The notes under the pieces: model-generated
What the model was told of the DNA's origin: nothing
The model's input: the letters and a program-made list of their open reading frames with translations, nothing else
The model's database searches: none
Program-made: the position numbers and the translations under genes
Part shown: positions 1 to 8,707 of the stretch, one piece after another
Layout of the letters: each line of letters begins with the position of its first letter
Numbering within the stretch: position 1 is the stretch's first letter
Assembly (NCBI GenBank): GCA_019192485.1
Contig: JAHCMJ010000003.1
Location: forward strand, 1 to 41,805
Reading direction: 5' to 3'
Length of the DNA: 41,805 nt
DNA from: Cyclobacteriaceae bacterium HetDA_MAG_MS6
GTDB taxonomy: Bacteria > Bacteroidota > Bacteroidia > Cytophagales > Cyclobacteriaceae

Positions 1-94
1 ATTTGGCCGCCGCAACCATCTTCATTGCTTTCGTGATCTGCTGTGTGGAGGTCACCGAAGCAATACGCGCTTTTACTTCTTTAAGGTTTGCCAT
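1..94 (-). CDS. atpG: ATP synthase gamma subunit, N-terminal part only
   Basis: Only the first 31 codons are inside the window; the gene runs off the left edge. The peptide starts MANLKEVKARIASVTSTQQI and continues with TKAMKMVAAAK, which is the classic N-terminal helix of the F1 gamma subunit (the conserved I-x-S-V-x-x-T-x-Q-I-T-x-A-M-x-M-V-A pattern). This helix forms part of the rotor shaft inside the alpha3beta3 ring. The ATG lies 15 nt downstream of the atpA stop codon, as expected for the next gene of the atp operon. Confidence is high despite truncation because the motif is nearly invariant. Confidence 0.93.
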   Translation of the reverse strand, partial: MANLKEVKARIASVTSTQQITKAMKMVAAAK

Positions 95-109
95 TTGCCT
101 GCGTAGGTT

Positions 110-1687
110 TTAAGCGAATCTTCCGGCCAAGTCCTTAGCCACTTCTTCAATCTTCGAGGTTACCTCTTCAGTCAGTTTACCCGCTTTGAGTTGCTTGAGT
201 ACATCCTCGTGTTGGGTAGACATAACCGTAGCAAACTCTTCTTCAAACTCTTTCACTTTGCTTTCGGAAACCTTATCCAAGAATCCTTTAGTGGAAGCAT
301 AAATAATGGCCACTTGTCGCTCTACCGGCTCCGGAGAATACTGAGCTTGCTTGAGGATTTCCTGGTTTCTTCTTCCTCTATCAATCGTTCTCTTGGTTGC
401 AGCATCAAGATCGGAGCCAAACTTGGAAAATGCCTCAAGTTCGCGGAATTGTGCTTGGTCCAATTTCAATGTACCCGCCACTTTTTTCATAGACTTGATC
501 TGAGCTGCTCCACCCACACGAGATACTGAGATACCTACGTTAATTGCAGGACGGATACCAGAGTTGAACAGATTTGTCTCAAGGAATATCTGACCGTCGG
601 TAATAGAGATCACATTTGTAGGGATATATGCCGATACATCTCCTGCCTGAGTCTCAATAATCGGAAGTGCCGTTAATGATCCTCCACCTTTGACTTTATC
701 CTTTAGGGTATCAGGTAGATCATTCATCTGCGCTGCTATCTCATCATTGTCAATGATCTTGGCGGCACGCTCAAGAAGTCTAGAGTGTAGGTAGAATACA
801 TCTCCCGGATATGCCTCTCGTCCTGGAGGTCGTCTTAGGAGCAAGGAAACCTCTCGATAAGAAACAGCTTGCTTGGAAAGATCATCGTATACAACCAATG
901 CCGGACGTCCGGTATCTCTAAAAAATTCACCTATTGCTGCTCCAGTAAATGGTGCAAAGAATTGCATGGGAGCTGGATCAGAGGCGGATGAGCTCACAAT
1001 CACTGTATACGGTAGGGCTCCTGCCTTTTCCAAAGTCGCTACAATACCTGCAACTGTAGAAGCCTTCTGACCGACTGCCACATAGATGCAGTAAACAGGA
1101 TTTCCAGCATCGTAAAATTCTTTCTGGTTGATGATGGTGTCAATCGCTACTGCAGTTTTTCCAGTTTGTCGATCACCAATAATCAATTCGCGCTGGCCAC
1201 GGCCGACAGGAATCATTGAGTCAATCGCCTTGATGCCAGTTTGCAGTGGCTCATTTACCGGTTGACGATAGATTACACCAGGAGCTTTGCGCTCAATCGG
1301 CATTTCAAACAATTCACCCTCCAGTGGTCCTTTGCCATCAATAGGGGTACCTAAGGTATCCACCACACGACCGCACATGCCATCACCTACTTTGACGGAT
1401 CCAATTTTACCAGTTCTCTTGACCGTATCGCCTTCTTTGACATCGCTTGAGTCTCCCAACAATACTGCTCCGACATTGTCCTCTTCCAGGTTAAGTACCA
1501 ATGCATTCAGCCCATTTTCAAACTCTAAAAGCTCTCCTGCCTGTGCATTAGATAGTCCGTAAATCCTAGCCACACCATCACCTACCTGTAGTACCGTGCC
1601 TACTTCCTCAAGTTCTGCTTCTGACTTGTAGCTGGAGAGCTGCTCTCTCAAAATCGCCGAAACCTCGTCTGGTCTAACGTCTGCCAT
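110..1687 (-). CDS. atpA: F1F0 ATP synthase subunit alpha
   Basis: Subunit alpha of the F1 head, 525 residues, a normal length. It forms the non-catalytic nucleotide-binding partner of beta. The N-terminal beta-barrel (about 25-95) is followed by the nucleotide-binding domain with P-loop GDRQTGKT at 171-178 (Lys177). The segment [20 protein letters not shown] around 270-290 and the C-terminal helical domain fit the family. Upstream in the mRNA there is an unusually clear AAGGAG about 15 nt before the ATG, inside a small imperfect palindrome (about 1704-1717). The gene sits 33 nt after atpH and 15 nt before atpG. Confidence 0.98.
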   Translation of the reverse strand: MADVRPDEVSAILREQLSSYKSEAELEEVGTVLQVGDGVARIYGLSNAQAGELLEFENGLNALVLNLEEDNVGAVLLGDSSDVKEGDTVKRTGKIGSVKVGDGMCGRVVDTLGTPIDGKGPLEGELFEMPIERKAPGVIYRQPVNEPLQTGIKAIDSMIPVGRGQRELIIGDRQTGKTAVAIDTIINQKEFYDAGNPVYCIYVAVGQKASTVAGIVATLEKAGALPYTVIVSSSASDPAPMQFFAPFTGAAIGEFFRDTGRPALVVYDDLSKQAVSYREVSLLLRRPPGREAYPGDVFYLHSRLLERAAKIIDNDEIAAQMNDLPDTLKDKVKGGGSLTALPIIETQAGDVSAYIPTNVISITDGQIFLETNLFNSGIRPAINVGISVSRVGGAAQIKSMKKVAGTLKLDQAQFRELEAFSKFGSDLDAATKRTIDRGRRNQEILKQAQYSPEPVERQVAIIYASTKGFLDKVSESKVKEFEEEFATVMSTQHEDVLKQLKAGKLTEEVTSKIEEVAKDLAGRFA

Positions 1688-1720
1688 AGTATTATAATTT
1701 ACTCCTTACGTAAAGGGATA

Positions 1721-2269
1721 TTATGAATTATTTTCTTTTTGAAATTTCAATTTTATATCTCTGATAGAGCCACTGATACTCTCGTCAATCTGACGGTCAT
1801 CTAGCTGGAGGGTATATCCTCCTATAATATTTTCATCTACCTGCTCTTTGAGCACTGGTTTCTTACCAGTAACGTCTTTCACAAGTTTTTCGAAGGATTT
1901 TCTGAGGCTGGCATCTAAGGCAAAAGTGGTGGTAACAGTCGCTTGTTGAAATCCCATCTTTTCATTGTACAACCGAACAAACTCCGTAGCTACCTCAGGA
2001 AGGACTGACTCCCTGTTTTTGCGAGAAATCAAGTCAAAGACACTCATCGTCAACTCATTGACTTTCCCTTTAAAAACTGCCTTTAACACCTCTGCCTTCT
2101 TCAAATGAGCAATAATGGGACTCTTGAGCAATAGTAAAAAATCGCGATTCGATGTGCAGATACTGGAAAACAACTCCATATCTGCCTTGACTCCATCAAG
2201 TACTTTCTTCTCTTCTGCAAGCTCTAGCAAAGGCCTGGCGTATCTCGTCGCGATCCTACCGGTAGACAT
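1721..2269 (-). CDS. atpH: F1F0 ATP synthase subunit delta (OSCP)
   Basis: Subunit delta, 182 residues, the flexible link between the top of F1 and the peripheral stalk. The N-terminal helical domain begins STGRIATRYARPLLELAEEK, the typical OSCP start (R-Y-A-x-x-L-x-E-x-A). The C-terminal part contains the conserved IIGGYTLQLDDRQIDESI signature around residues 148-165. It begins 2 nt after the atpF stop, so the two stalk genes are very probably translationally coupled. The sequence is diverged, as usual for this subunit, but the family is certain from motif and position. Confidence 0.96.
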   Translation of the reverse strand: MSTGRIATRYARPLLELAEEKKVLDGVKADMELFSSICTSNRDFLLLLKSPIIAHLKKAEVLKAVFKGKVNELTMSVFDLISRKNRESVLPEVATEFVRLYNEKMGFQQATVTTTFALDASLRKSFEKLVKDVTGKKPVLKEQVDENIIGGYTLQLDDRQIDESISGSIRDIKLKFQKENNS

Positions 2270-2271
2270 CG

Positions 2272-2766
2272 TTAGTTTACTTTTATTTCTTTTAGGAATT
2301 TATCCACCAAACCCTTCTGGGCCTTATCGTCAGACAGTTTCTCTCGGATCAGTTTTTCAGCGATATCCAGAGACAATGTAGCTACCAAGTCCTTTACCTC
2401 GGCTAAAGCGGCTTTCTTTTCATTCTCGATACTCACTTTGGCATCAGCTATCATTTTCTCGGTGATGCTAGATGTTTCATTCTTGGCGTCTTCCTTGATC
2501 TGATTAGCTACTGTCATCGCTTCCTTCAGCATCTGGTCTCTCTCGACTCTGGCCTCCTGCAGTAAGTACTCATTGTCGGCTTTCATCTGGGCCATCTCTT
2601 CCTTGGCAATGTCAGCTGCCTTTAACGAGTCTTCTATCATTCCCTCCCTTGCACGCAATGCACTGGCGATAGGCTTCCAAACGAAAGTCGCCAACACAAA
2701 GAAGACAATAAGGAATACTACCAACTGCCAGAAAATAAGGCCAATACCAGGTGTTAATAATTCCAT
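2272..2766 (-). CDS. atpF: F1F0 ATP synthase subunit b
   Basis: Subunit b of the peripheral stalk, 164 residues. One N-terminal membrane helix (about 10-30, FWQLVVFLIVFFVLATFVW followed by KPI) is followed by a long charged, Ala/Glu/Lys-rich coiled coil to the C terminus, which binds delta. The W-KPI boundary motif after the membrane helix is diagnostic of bacterial b subunits. It is separated from atpE by 78 nt that hold a 10-bp hairpin (see separate entry), the largest gap in the atp gene string. Confidence 0.97.
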   Translation of the reverse strand: MELLTPGIGLIFWQLVVFLIVFFVLATFVWKPIASALRAREGMIEDSLKAADIAKEEMAQMKADNEYLLQEARVERDQMLKEAMTVANQIKEDAKNETSSITEKMIADAKVSIENEKKAALAEVKDLVATLSLDIAEKLIREKLSDDKAQKGLVDKFLKEIKVN

Positions 2767-2797
2767 TTTATACTATTGAAGTTTTGAATCAAATTGA

Positions 2798-2834
2798 AAG
2801 AGCTTGCCAGACCAAATGTCAATTGCAAGCTCTT
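2798..2834 (-). promoter_or_regulatory. Intercistronic hairpin between atpE and atpF
   Basis: A perfect 10-bp inverted repeat: 2798-2807 (AAGAGCTTGC) pairs with 2825-2834 (GCAAGCTCTT), leaving a 17-nt loop. In the direction of transcription it begins about 10 nt after the atpE stop codon. There is no run of U after it (the mRNA continues UCAAUUUG), so a strong intrinsic terminator is unlikely. An mRNA-stabilising or processing hairpin that favours the c subunit is a reasonable inference, since c is needed in many copies per enzyme. The repeat itself is directly visible; its role is not. Confidence 0.55.
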
Positions 2835-2844
2835 GAGAAGGTCA

Positions 2845-3096
<252 letters not shown>

Positions 3097-3128
3097 TTAT
3101 CTAAATATAAAATTGAACATTCAAAGAT

Positions 3129-4145
3129 CTAATGATGCTCTTCTACTGCCATGCCAATATATAGCGAAGAAAACATCGTAAATACATATGCCTGTATAGT
3201 CGCTACCAACAACTCAATGAAGTTGATAAATGTAACCACCAGGGTAGATCCAATCCCTACTAGGTAAGAATGGAAAATAAATGTCAGACTCAGTAAGCTT
3301 AATATCACAATGTGACCGGCAGTGATCGCAACAAACAACCTGATCATCAGCGAAATCGGCTTTGTAAATATGCCGATAATTTCAACCGGGACAATGATCG
3401 GCTTCAACGCAAACGGCACACCTGGTGTATTGAAGATATGCCCCCAGTAGTTTTTGTTGCCACTGAATGTCGTGATGACCAAAGTTAACAGGGCCAGCAC
3501 TAGCGTTACTGCAATATTTCCGGTCAAGTTTGCAGCCCCGGGCAATAATCCAAGCAGGTTACCAAACCATATAAAGAAAAACAGAGTGAGCATATACGGA
3601 AGGTAACGCTCATACTTGGGTCCGATATTAGGCTTGACGATCTCATCCCTTACAAAAATGATAATTGGCTCAAAAAAAGACTGAATGCCTTTTGGTGCCT
3701 TGCCCACATTCTTCTTGTAACCTCGTGCAACTGCAAAGAATATCAGCAGTAGTAAACCAGCATCTATAAATAGAAACAAAACGTTTTTAGTAATAGAGAA
3801 ATCCAATACATGATCTCCACTTGCAAGCGTTATGTGATCATGATCCATGACATATCCATTATAGGGTATAGCATTGTGATCTGCGTCAAAGAAATTAGCG
3901 GATGAGAATGACTCGATACCTTTTTCTTCGGAGTAGATGATCACCGGCAGATAAACATTCATTCCATGCCATATCTCCCATACGTGCGAATCCATGATAT
4001 GGTGATTGATCATTTCACCTGGATTGAACTCTTCACTATCATCACTTGCTACCGATTCAACTGTGACCGCAGATGCTATTGCAAAAACCAGTAAAACTTT
4101 GATTTTCAAGTGCTTGGAAAGCTGACTCAAGAGTGATTTTATCAT
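3129..4145 (-). CDS. atpB: F1F0 ATP synthase subunit a
   Basis: Subunit a, the stator half of the ion channel. Here it is 338 residues from the ATG at 4145; an ATG at 4160 and a TTG at 4166 (overlapping the upstream stop as TTGA) are also possible. I prefer 4145 because it gives a clean signal-like start (MIKSLLSQLSKHLKIK followed by VLLVFAIASAV). A long non-membrane N-terminal segment rich in His and Asp (about 35-115) precedes the membrane core, as is usual in Bacteroidota. The essential arginine lies in LMIRLFVAITAGHIV (Arg269). It is the first structural F0 gene after the two small accessory membrane genes. Confidence 0.96.
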   Translation of the reverse strand: MIKSLLSQLSKHLKIKVLLVFAIASAVTVESVASDDSEEFNPGEMINHHIMDSHVWEIWHGMNVYLPVIIYSEEKGIESFSSANFFDADHNAIPYNGYVMDHDHITLASGDHVLDFSITKNVLFLFIDAGLLLLIFFAVARGYKKNVGKAPKGIQSFFEPIIIFVRDEIVKPNIGPKYERYLPYMLTLFFFIWFGNLLGLLPGAANLTGNIAVTLVLALLTLVITTFSGNKNYWGHIFNTPGVPFALKPIIVPVEIIGIFTKPISLMIRLFVAITAGHIVILSLLSLTFIFHSYLVGIGSTLVVTFINFIELLVATIQAYVFTMFSSLYIGMAVEEHH

Positions 4146-4162
4146 GTTGATTGGTTCCATCC

Positions 4163-4525
4163 TCAATTCGGCCGCAAATTAGCTAATACGACAGTCAATT
4201 CAAATATTAAATAAGACAAATAAACAGCCATAAACTGGATCACTAGTGGGACAGGATCTTCCAGGCCTACGACGAAAAAAATCATTAAAAACAATATGCC
4301 ACTAACAAATCGCAAGACTACAGAACCCAGGGCGTAGATTGGAAATCTACTGCGGTCTCTTTCTCCTTCCGAAAGCATCCACGATATTCCAATCGACTGC
4401 AAAAAAAAGAATCCTATTAACCATGGAAAATACTGATGGAACTGCCACGGCAGGAAGCTATCAATCGAATAAAGCAAGACAAATACCCCTGTGAGTCCGA
4501 GCGATAATAATAGGTATTTTCTCAT
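4163..4525 (-). CDS. Small four-helix membrane protein in the atp operon
   Basis: A 120-residue integral membrane protein with four predicted helices (about 5-22, 31-48, 68-88, 93-113) and almost no soluble part. It lies between atpZ and atpB, overlapping atpZ by 4 nt and reaching to within the atpB start region. This is the place where AtpI/AtpR-type accessory proteins sit in other atp operons. I cannot recognise a specific family motif, so a role in F0 assembly or as a partner of AtpZ is inference from position only. Confidence 0.85.
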   Translation of the reverse strand: MRKYLLLSLGLTGVFVLLYSIDSFLPWQFHQYFPWLIGFFFLQSIGISWMLSEGERDRSRFPIYALGSVVLRFVSGILFLMIFFVVGLEDPVPLVIQFMAVYLSYLIFELTVVLANLRPN

Positions 4526-4758
4526 GAAGACAGCCTCTTAATCAGGTAGTAGATGGTGCCTACTACAGCCAGAAGTGCTCCCAGGATAATCATCCAAGGT
4601 ATCTCAAACTCAAAATACTCATCCAGCTTGTATCCTGCCCAAACCATCAACAGGTTGTAGGCGACGAGCTCAAAGGCAATTCCACTATGTTTTAGATAGT
4701 CTGGTCCGGACTTAGGACTGGGCTTTGAGGAGAGTTGGGGCTTCTTCTTTGACTCCAA
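4522..4758 (-). CDS. atpZ: AtpZ/AtpI-family ATP synthase accessory protein
   Basis: A 78-residue protein with two transmembrane helices (about 28-44 and 54-74) joined by a short loop containing GYKLDEYFEFEIPW. The G-x-x-L-D-x-x-F motif after helix 1 followed by P-W is characteristic of the AtpZ/AtpI family, which helps c-ring assembly or Mg2+ supply. No in-frame ATG precedes helix 1; the only usable start is a TTG at 4758, which places the first 47 nt of this gene inside the 3' end of the bactofilin gene in another frame. Family assignment is firm; the start is inferred. Confidence 0.87.
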   Translation of the reverse strand: MESKKKPQLSSKPSPKSGPDYLKHSGIAFELVAYNLLMVWAGYKLDEYFEFEIPWMIILGALLAVVGTIYYLIKRLSS

Positions 4759-5131
4759 TTTTGATCTCTTTGCTTTTCACGCCCATCTGACATTTCCCAT
4801 TGAATGCTGCGCCAGACTCCACAATAAGCTTGTTTGTAATGATGTCTCCGTCTATCACAGCGGTAGACTTCAACACGAGTTGCTCAGTGATCTCAACTTT
4901 ACCAACGATATGCCCTTCGATATCAGCATTCTGCGCTAGTATGTTGCCTTCTACCTGCGAAGAATGCCCTAGGGCCGCCTTTGATTTCGTTTTGATATTA
5001 CCGACGACTTTGCCCTCTATTCGAATATTGCCATAGGCCTCAAGATTACCCTCAATCAAAGTTCCTTTGCCAATGGTATTGCTAGAGCTACTCATCTCCT
5101 CCACTTCTTTTGCGTCCTGTTTATTAAACAT
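4712..5131 (-). CDS. Bactofilin (polymerising cytoskeletal protein)
   Basis: A 139-residue bactofilin. After a short charged N-terminal tail the core (about 18-120) shows the regular right-handed beta-helix repeat: NTIGKGTLIEGNL, GNIRIEGKVVGNI, SSQVEGNILAQNADIEGHIV and ITEQLVLKSTAVIDGDI. Bactofilins form membrane-associated filaments that position cell-wall enzymes. The ATG at 5131 (MFNKQDAK) is the natural start; an upstream TTG at 5149 is less likely. The gene follows an M23 peptidase by 28 nt, a recurring partnership, and its 3' end overlaps atpZ by 47 nt. Confidence 0.93.
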   Translation of the reverse strand: MFNKQDAKEVEEMSSSSNTIGKGTLIEGNLEAYGNIRIEGKVVGNIKTKSKAALGHSSQVEGNILAQNADIEGHIVGKVEITEQLVLKSTAVIDGDIITNKLIVESGAAFNGKCQMGVKSKEIKIGVKEEAPTLLKAQS

Positions 5132-5159
5132 GCCTTGTTTTTTTTCCAATCCAATCGTT

Positions 5160-6020
5160 CTAAAAAGTGATGTAATCCTTGGGGTTTACCGGATTGCTTT
5201 TGTGCCACAACTCAAAGTGTAAATGTGGCCCTGAAGTCAGCTCACCAGTATTTCCAATAATGGCAATTATCTCACCACTGGTGACAAAATTACCAACGTT
5301 TTTTAATAATTCCGAATTATGCTTATATACCGAAATGAGGTTGCCTCTATGTTGAACTCCAATGACATAACCGCTATCTAGTGTCCACGAAGCAAAGATG
5401 ACGACACCATCAGCAACACATAAAATTCCCTCATTTTCTTTGGCTACAATATCGATTCCGAAGTGATCTTCCTTAGGGTTGAAGCCCTGGGTAACAATGC
5501 CGGAAACAGGGCTAAACAAATACAGCTCGCGCAATTCGTCTCCGGCATTGTCAACGAAAGTCAGTAGCCCCAGATCACTTTGTTCATATTCGGCTCTAAA
5601 CTGTGAATCTATAGGTGTGATATCGTCTCTCAATAGCGCACCAGGAGATGTTGTTTCTATTTCTTCCGGAACGAGTTCGGTGATTGCATCCGCACCGCCT
5701 TCAAAGAGCATCTTTACGTTATTGATGTACTGATCTTTTTCACGAACCTCGTTTTCCAAAGAGTCAATACTCATGGATAATCTGATCACCTGTCTGTTTG
5801 CCATCATCTCAGCATGACGCGGATCCAGCCATTGGTCAAATACTGATGTAACCAAATAGACAGAGATGGCTAATGTGATGATAAAGCCTAAAGTCATGAT
5901 CAGGATGACCCGAGCATAATTGAAACTAACGGTTGTTTTTTCTGCAAAATTCTCCTCATTTCGAATGATCAGCAGATATCGGTTGGTGAGCCAACCAGAA
6001 AGTGTCTTTTTCGGTCCCAA
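5160..6020 (-). CDS. Membrane-anchored M23 (LytM) peptidoglycan endopeptidase
   Basis: A 286-residue peptidase with a cytoplasmic N-terminus (about 1-36), one transmembrane helix (about 37-58), a coiled-coil stretch (about 75-105) and a C-terminal M23 domain (about 165-286). The zinc and catalytic residues are all present: His186 and Asp190 in HFGID, His234 in YKHN, and His266/His268 in HLHFE. It therefore should cut peptide cross-bridges of peptidoglycan in the periplasm. The reading frame is closed by a stop just upstream, so TTG at 6020 is the only sensible start. It is divergent from porW and heads the bactofilin/atp gene string; M23 plus bactofilin suggests a cell-shape module. Confidence 0.93.
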   Translation of the reverse strand: MGPKKTLSGWLTNRYLLIIRNEENFAEKTTVSFNYARVILIMTLGFIITLAISVYLVTSVFDQWLDPRHAEMMANRQVIRLSMSIDSLENEVREKDQYINNVKMLFEGGADAITELVPEEIETTSPGALLRDDITPIDSQFRAEYEQSDLGLLTFVDNAGDELRELYLFSPVSGIVTQGFNPKEDHFGIDIVAKENEGILCVADGVVIFASWTLDSGYVIGVQHRGNLISVYKHNSELLKNVGNFVTSGEIIAIIGNTGELTSGPHLHFELWHKSNPVNPKDYITF

Positions 6021-6037
6021 TCGTTAACCATTAAATG

Positions 6038-6073
6038 TTTGCAAATATATCAAACCCCTCTGGTTTATCTTTG
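6038..6073 (+). promoter_or_regulatory. Putative Bacteroidota promoter for the porW operon
   Basis: In the 113-nt divergent region, TATCTTTG at 6066-6073 matches the Bacteroidota -7 consensus TAnnTTTG exactly, and TTTG at 6038-6041 can serve as the -33 element; the 24-nt spacing is slightly longer than the usual 17-23. The element lies 60 nt before the porW start. On the opposite strand TATATTTG (6049-6042) matches the same consensus and could drive the M23 gene, but no -33 partner is visible for it. Sequence match is direct; activity is inferred. Confidence 0.4.
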
Positions 6074-6133
6074 TGCTATATTAACCCTTGTATTTTTTTC
6101 GTTATTACAGTCAATTAAGTCAATTCGAATCCC

Positions 6134-8707
6134 TTGAAGCTCTATTCTTTAGCATGTTTGGTTGTTCTGGCATCCCTTCTGGGTTGTGCACCAGAGTCTT
6201 CAGGTCCTGTTAGTGCGGCATATCACAATATGACTGCACACTACAATTCGTATTTTATTGCTAAAGAACGAATAAAGGAAATCGAGACTAACCTGAACAC
6301 CCAGTACCAATGGAATTACTCCAAGATACTGCCCATATACCCCCAGTACGATACGACTTTCAGCAATTCACAAAAAGATGCATTAGAGGACTGTATCAAA
6401 AAGGCATCTCTTTCGATTCAGCGACACCCAGGATCCAAGTGGGCAGATGATGCTTACATTTTGGTAGGGAAAGCCAGAATGTATGGATCAGAGTTTCCTG
6501 AAGCAATTGAGACCTATAAGTACGTAAATACCAAAGGTGAGAGTAAAAATGCCCGTCATGAGGGATTAGTTCAACTGCTTAGGACCTTTGTTGAATCGGC
6601 GGACTTTAATAATGCGGTAGCGGTCTCCGACTATCTCAAAAAAGAATCCCTTTCGTCGGCAAACACCAGAAACCTCTATCTCAATCGAGCCTATATGCAC
6701 CAAAAACGCAAGGAACTAAATGAGATGGTTAAAAACCTGGTCCTGGCAGAAGAGCTCATGAATAAAGGAAAAGAGCGAGCTAGAATAGACTTTATTATTG
6801 GTCAGGTTTACCAATCGCTAGGCTTTGATGCAGAGGCTTACAATTACTATCAAAAGGCTTTGAAAAAGAACCCTCCCTATGAGCTTGCATTCTACACAAA
6901 ACTTAATATGGCTCAAGTCACCCAGCTAGCAAATACAAGTGACCTGAAGAAAGTCTCAAAATACTTCAAGAGGTTGCTCAACGATCCTAAGAATCTGGAA
7001 TACAAAGATCGCATCTATTATGAGATGGGTGATTTTGATTTTAAACAGAGCAAGCTTGCAGAGGCCATAGCCGACTACAAGCTGTCCGTAGCATCCAGCA
7101 CTAAAAACCAACGCCAAAAAGCGTACTCTTATCTCAAGCTAAGTCATATCTACTTTGACAGCCTCAAAAATTTCAAACTCGCCAAAAGATACTACGATAG
7201 CACTGTCAGTACGCTCCCAAGAGATGAAGAAAACTATGAAGCAATCAAAGCCAGACAGGAAATATTGACGGAGTTTGTCACTTACGTCACGACTATCCAG
7301 GAAAATGACAGCCTACTTGCTTTGAGTGTGATGGATGCCGACTCATTAGATCAATTACTGACCGAGGTTGTTCTTGAAAAAGAAAGGCTTGCTAAAGCGG
7401 AAAAAGAACGAAAGAAGAAACAAGAACGAAGAGAGAGAGCGGCAGCGACAGCCGGCACATTCGCGCAAAACCAAGAAGCAGCTACCATATCCACCGCCAC
7501 TACCGGGACTTGGTATTTTTATAACCCTACGGCCGTGAGCAAAGGACAATCAGAATTCCTCCGGACATGGGGAGATCGATCATTGGCAGACAACTGGCGA
7601 ATCCAAAGCATTTCAGCTGTCTCCGATGACAACAAAGAGGAGCAGAATGCAGAGTCCAACACGAAGAAGGAGCCAACGGAAGAGGAAGAGGTTGGGTTTG
7701 ATGTCGAAGGCGAAAAAAGCGCGCTCATGGCTACCATACCTAATACCGAAGAGCAAAAACAAGGACTATTGACAGAAGTTGAAGAGGCTCATTACGGACT
7801 AGGCAACTTGTATAATTTCCGCCTACATGAACGTGAAAATGCTATTTCAACCTTTGAGACAATGATCGACAGGTTCCCGGAGTCCGGATACAAACCTGAA
7901 GTTCTTTATCAATTGTACTTGCTTACCAAAGAATTAGACTCCGCCAAGTCCGCCAAAGCCGCGGGCATATTACTTGCCGAATTTCCAGATGAGATTTACG
8001 CTAAGCTGATCGTCAATCCTAATTTCAGAGAAGACAATCTGGCACTTACCAAAAAGCTACAAGTTGTCTACGATTCCGCCTATCAATATTATGTCAATTT
8101 CCAACATGAGATTTCCAACAGAATTATTGACAGCATCACCTATATACACCCAGAGTCTGATCTCAGTGACAACTTTGCACTACTTAAGGCTATGAACCTT
8201 GGCAGAATCGAAGGCGTCTATAAGTACCAGTATGAACTCAACAACTTTATAAATGAATATGCATCGAGCGAACTAGCAGACTATGCAAAAATCTTAGTGA
8301 AGGCCTCTGAAGACTATCAAATTAACCTTTTCAGCAGTTCTAAGGGCAAGTACATCAAAAACTTTAATGTTCCACACTATTTTATACTAACATACGAGAC
8401 CAATCAGGAACTCTCAGAAAAACTTCCAATCGATGTCAAAGCGATGTTGGATCGTAGAAACTTTCAATTAAAATCAGGAAATCTGGTTTTGGACGAAAGT
8501 TATGCCATGGTACTTGTAGAGTCCTTGCCCGGTAAAGGAACGGCTAATTCCTTTGCAAAAGCATTTGCACAAGATGTTGATCTAACTGAAAAGTATAAAG
8601 GAGAAAAATTTTATAGCTTCGTAATAACTAAGGAGAATTTTGAGATTCTTTATCAGACGAAAGACTTGCAGTCTTATCTTACATTTTACGAAAAAAATTA
8701 TCCATAG
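6134..8707 (+). CDS. porW: PorW/SprE-type T9SS lipoprotein with TPR repeats
   Basis: An 857-residue lipoprotein. The start MKLYSLACLVVLASLLGC has a clear lipobox ending at Cys18, and the mature N-terminus contains AYHNMTAHYNSYFIAKERI, the hallmark of the PorW/SprE family, which is required for T9SS secretion and gliding. Many TPR-like helical repeats (about 60-380 and 550-700) are interrupted by a Lys/Glu/Arg-rich coiled segment (about 410-440) and an acidic linker (about 500-540). Length is close to the usual ~870. A TAA stop lies a few codons upstream and the next ATG falls after the lipobox, so the TTG at 6134 must be the start. The stop codon abuts the PBP start. Confidence 0.88.
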   Translation: MKLYSLACLVVLASLLGCAPESSGPVSAAYHNMTAHYNSYFIAKERIKEIETNLNTQYQWNYSKILPIYPQYDTTFSNSQKDALEDCIKKASLSIQRHPGSKWADDAYILVGKARMYGSEFPEAIETYKYVNTKGESKNARHEGLVQLLRTFVESADFNNAVAVSDYLKKESLSSANTRNLYLNRAYMHQKRKELNEMVKNLVLAEELMNKGKERARIDFIIGQVYQSLGFDAEAYNYYQKALKKNPPYELAFYTKLNMAQVTQLANTSDLKKVSKYFKRLLNDPKNLEYKDRIYYEMGDFDFKQSKLAEAIADYKLSVASSTKNQRQKAYSYLKLSHIYFDSLKNFKLAKRYYDSTVSTLPRDEENYEAIKARQEILTEFVTYVTTIQENDSLLALSVMDADSLDQLLTEVVLEKERLAKAEKERKKKQERRERAAATAGTFAQNQEAATISTATTGTWYFYNPTAVSKGQSEFLRTWGDRSLADNWRIQSISAVSDDNKEEQNAESNTKKEPTEEEEVGFDVEGEKSALMATIPNTEEQKQGLLTEVEEAHYGLGNLYNFRLHERENAISTFETMIDRFPESGYKPEVLYQLYLLTKELDSAKSAKAAGILLAEFPDEIYAKLIVNPNFREDNLALTKKLQVVYDSAYQYYVNFQHEISNRIIDSITYIHPESDLSDNFALLKAMNLGRIEGVYKYQYELNNFINEYASSELADYAKILVKASEDYQINLFSSSKGKYIKNFNVPHYFILTYETNQELSEKLPIDVKAMLDRRNFQLKSGNLVLDESYAMVLVESLPGKGTANSFAKAFAQDVDLTEKYKGEKFYSFVITKENFEILYQTKDLQSYLTFYEKNYP

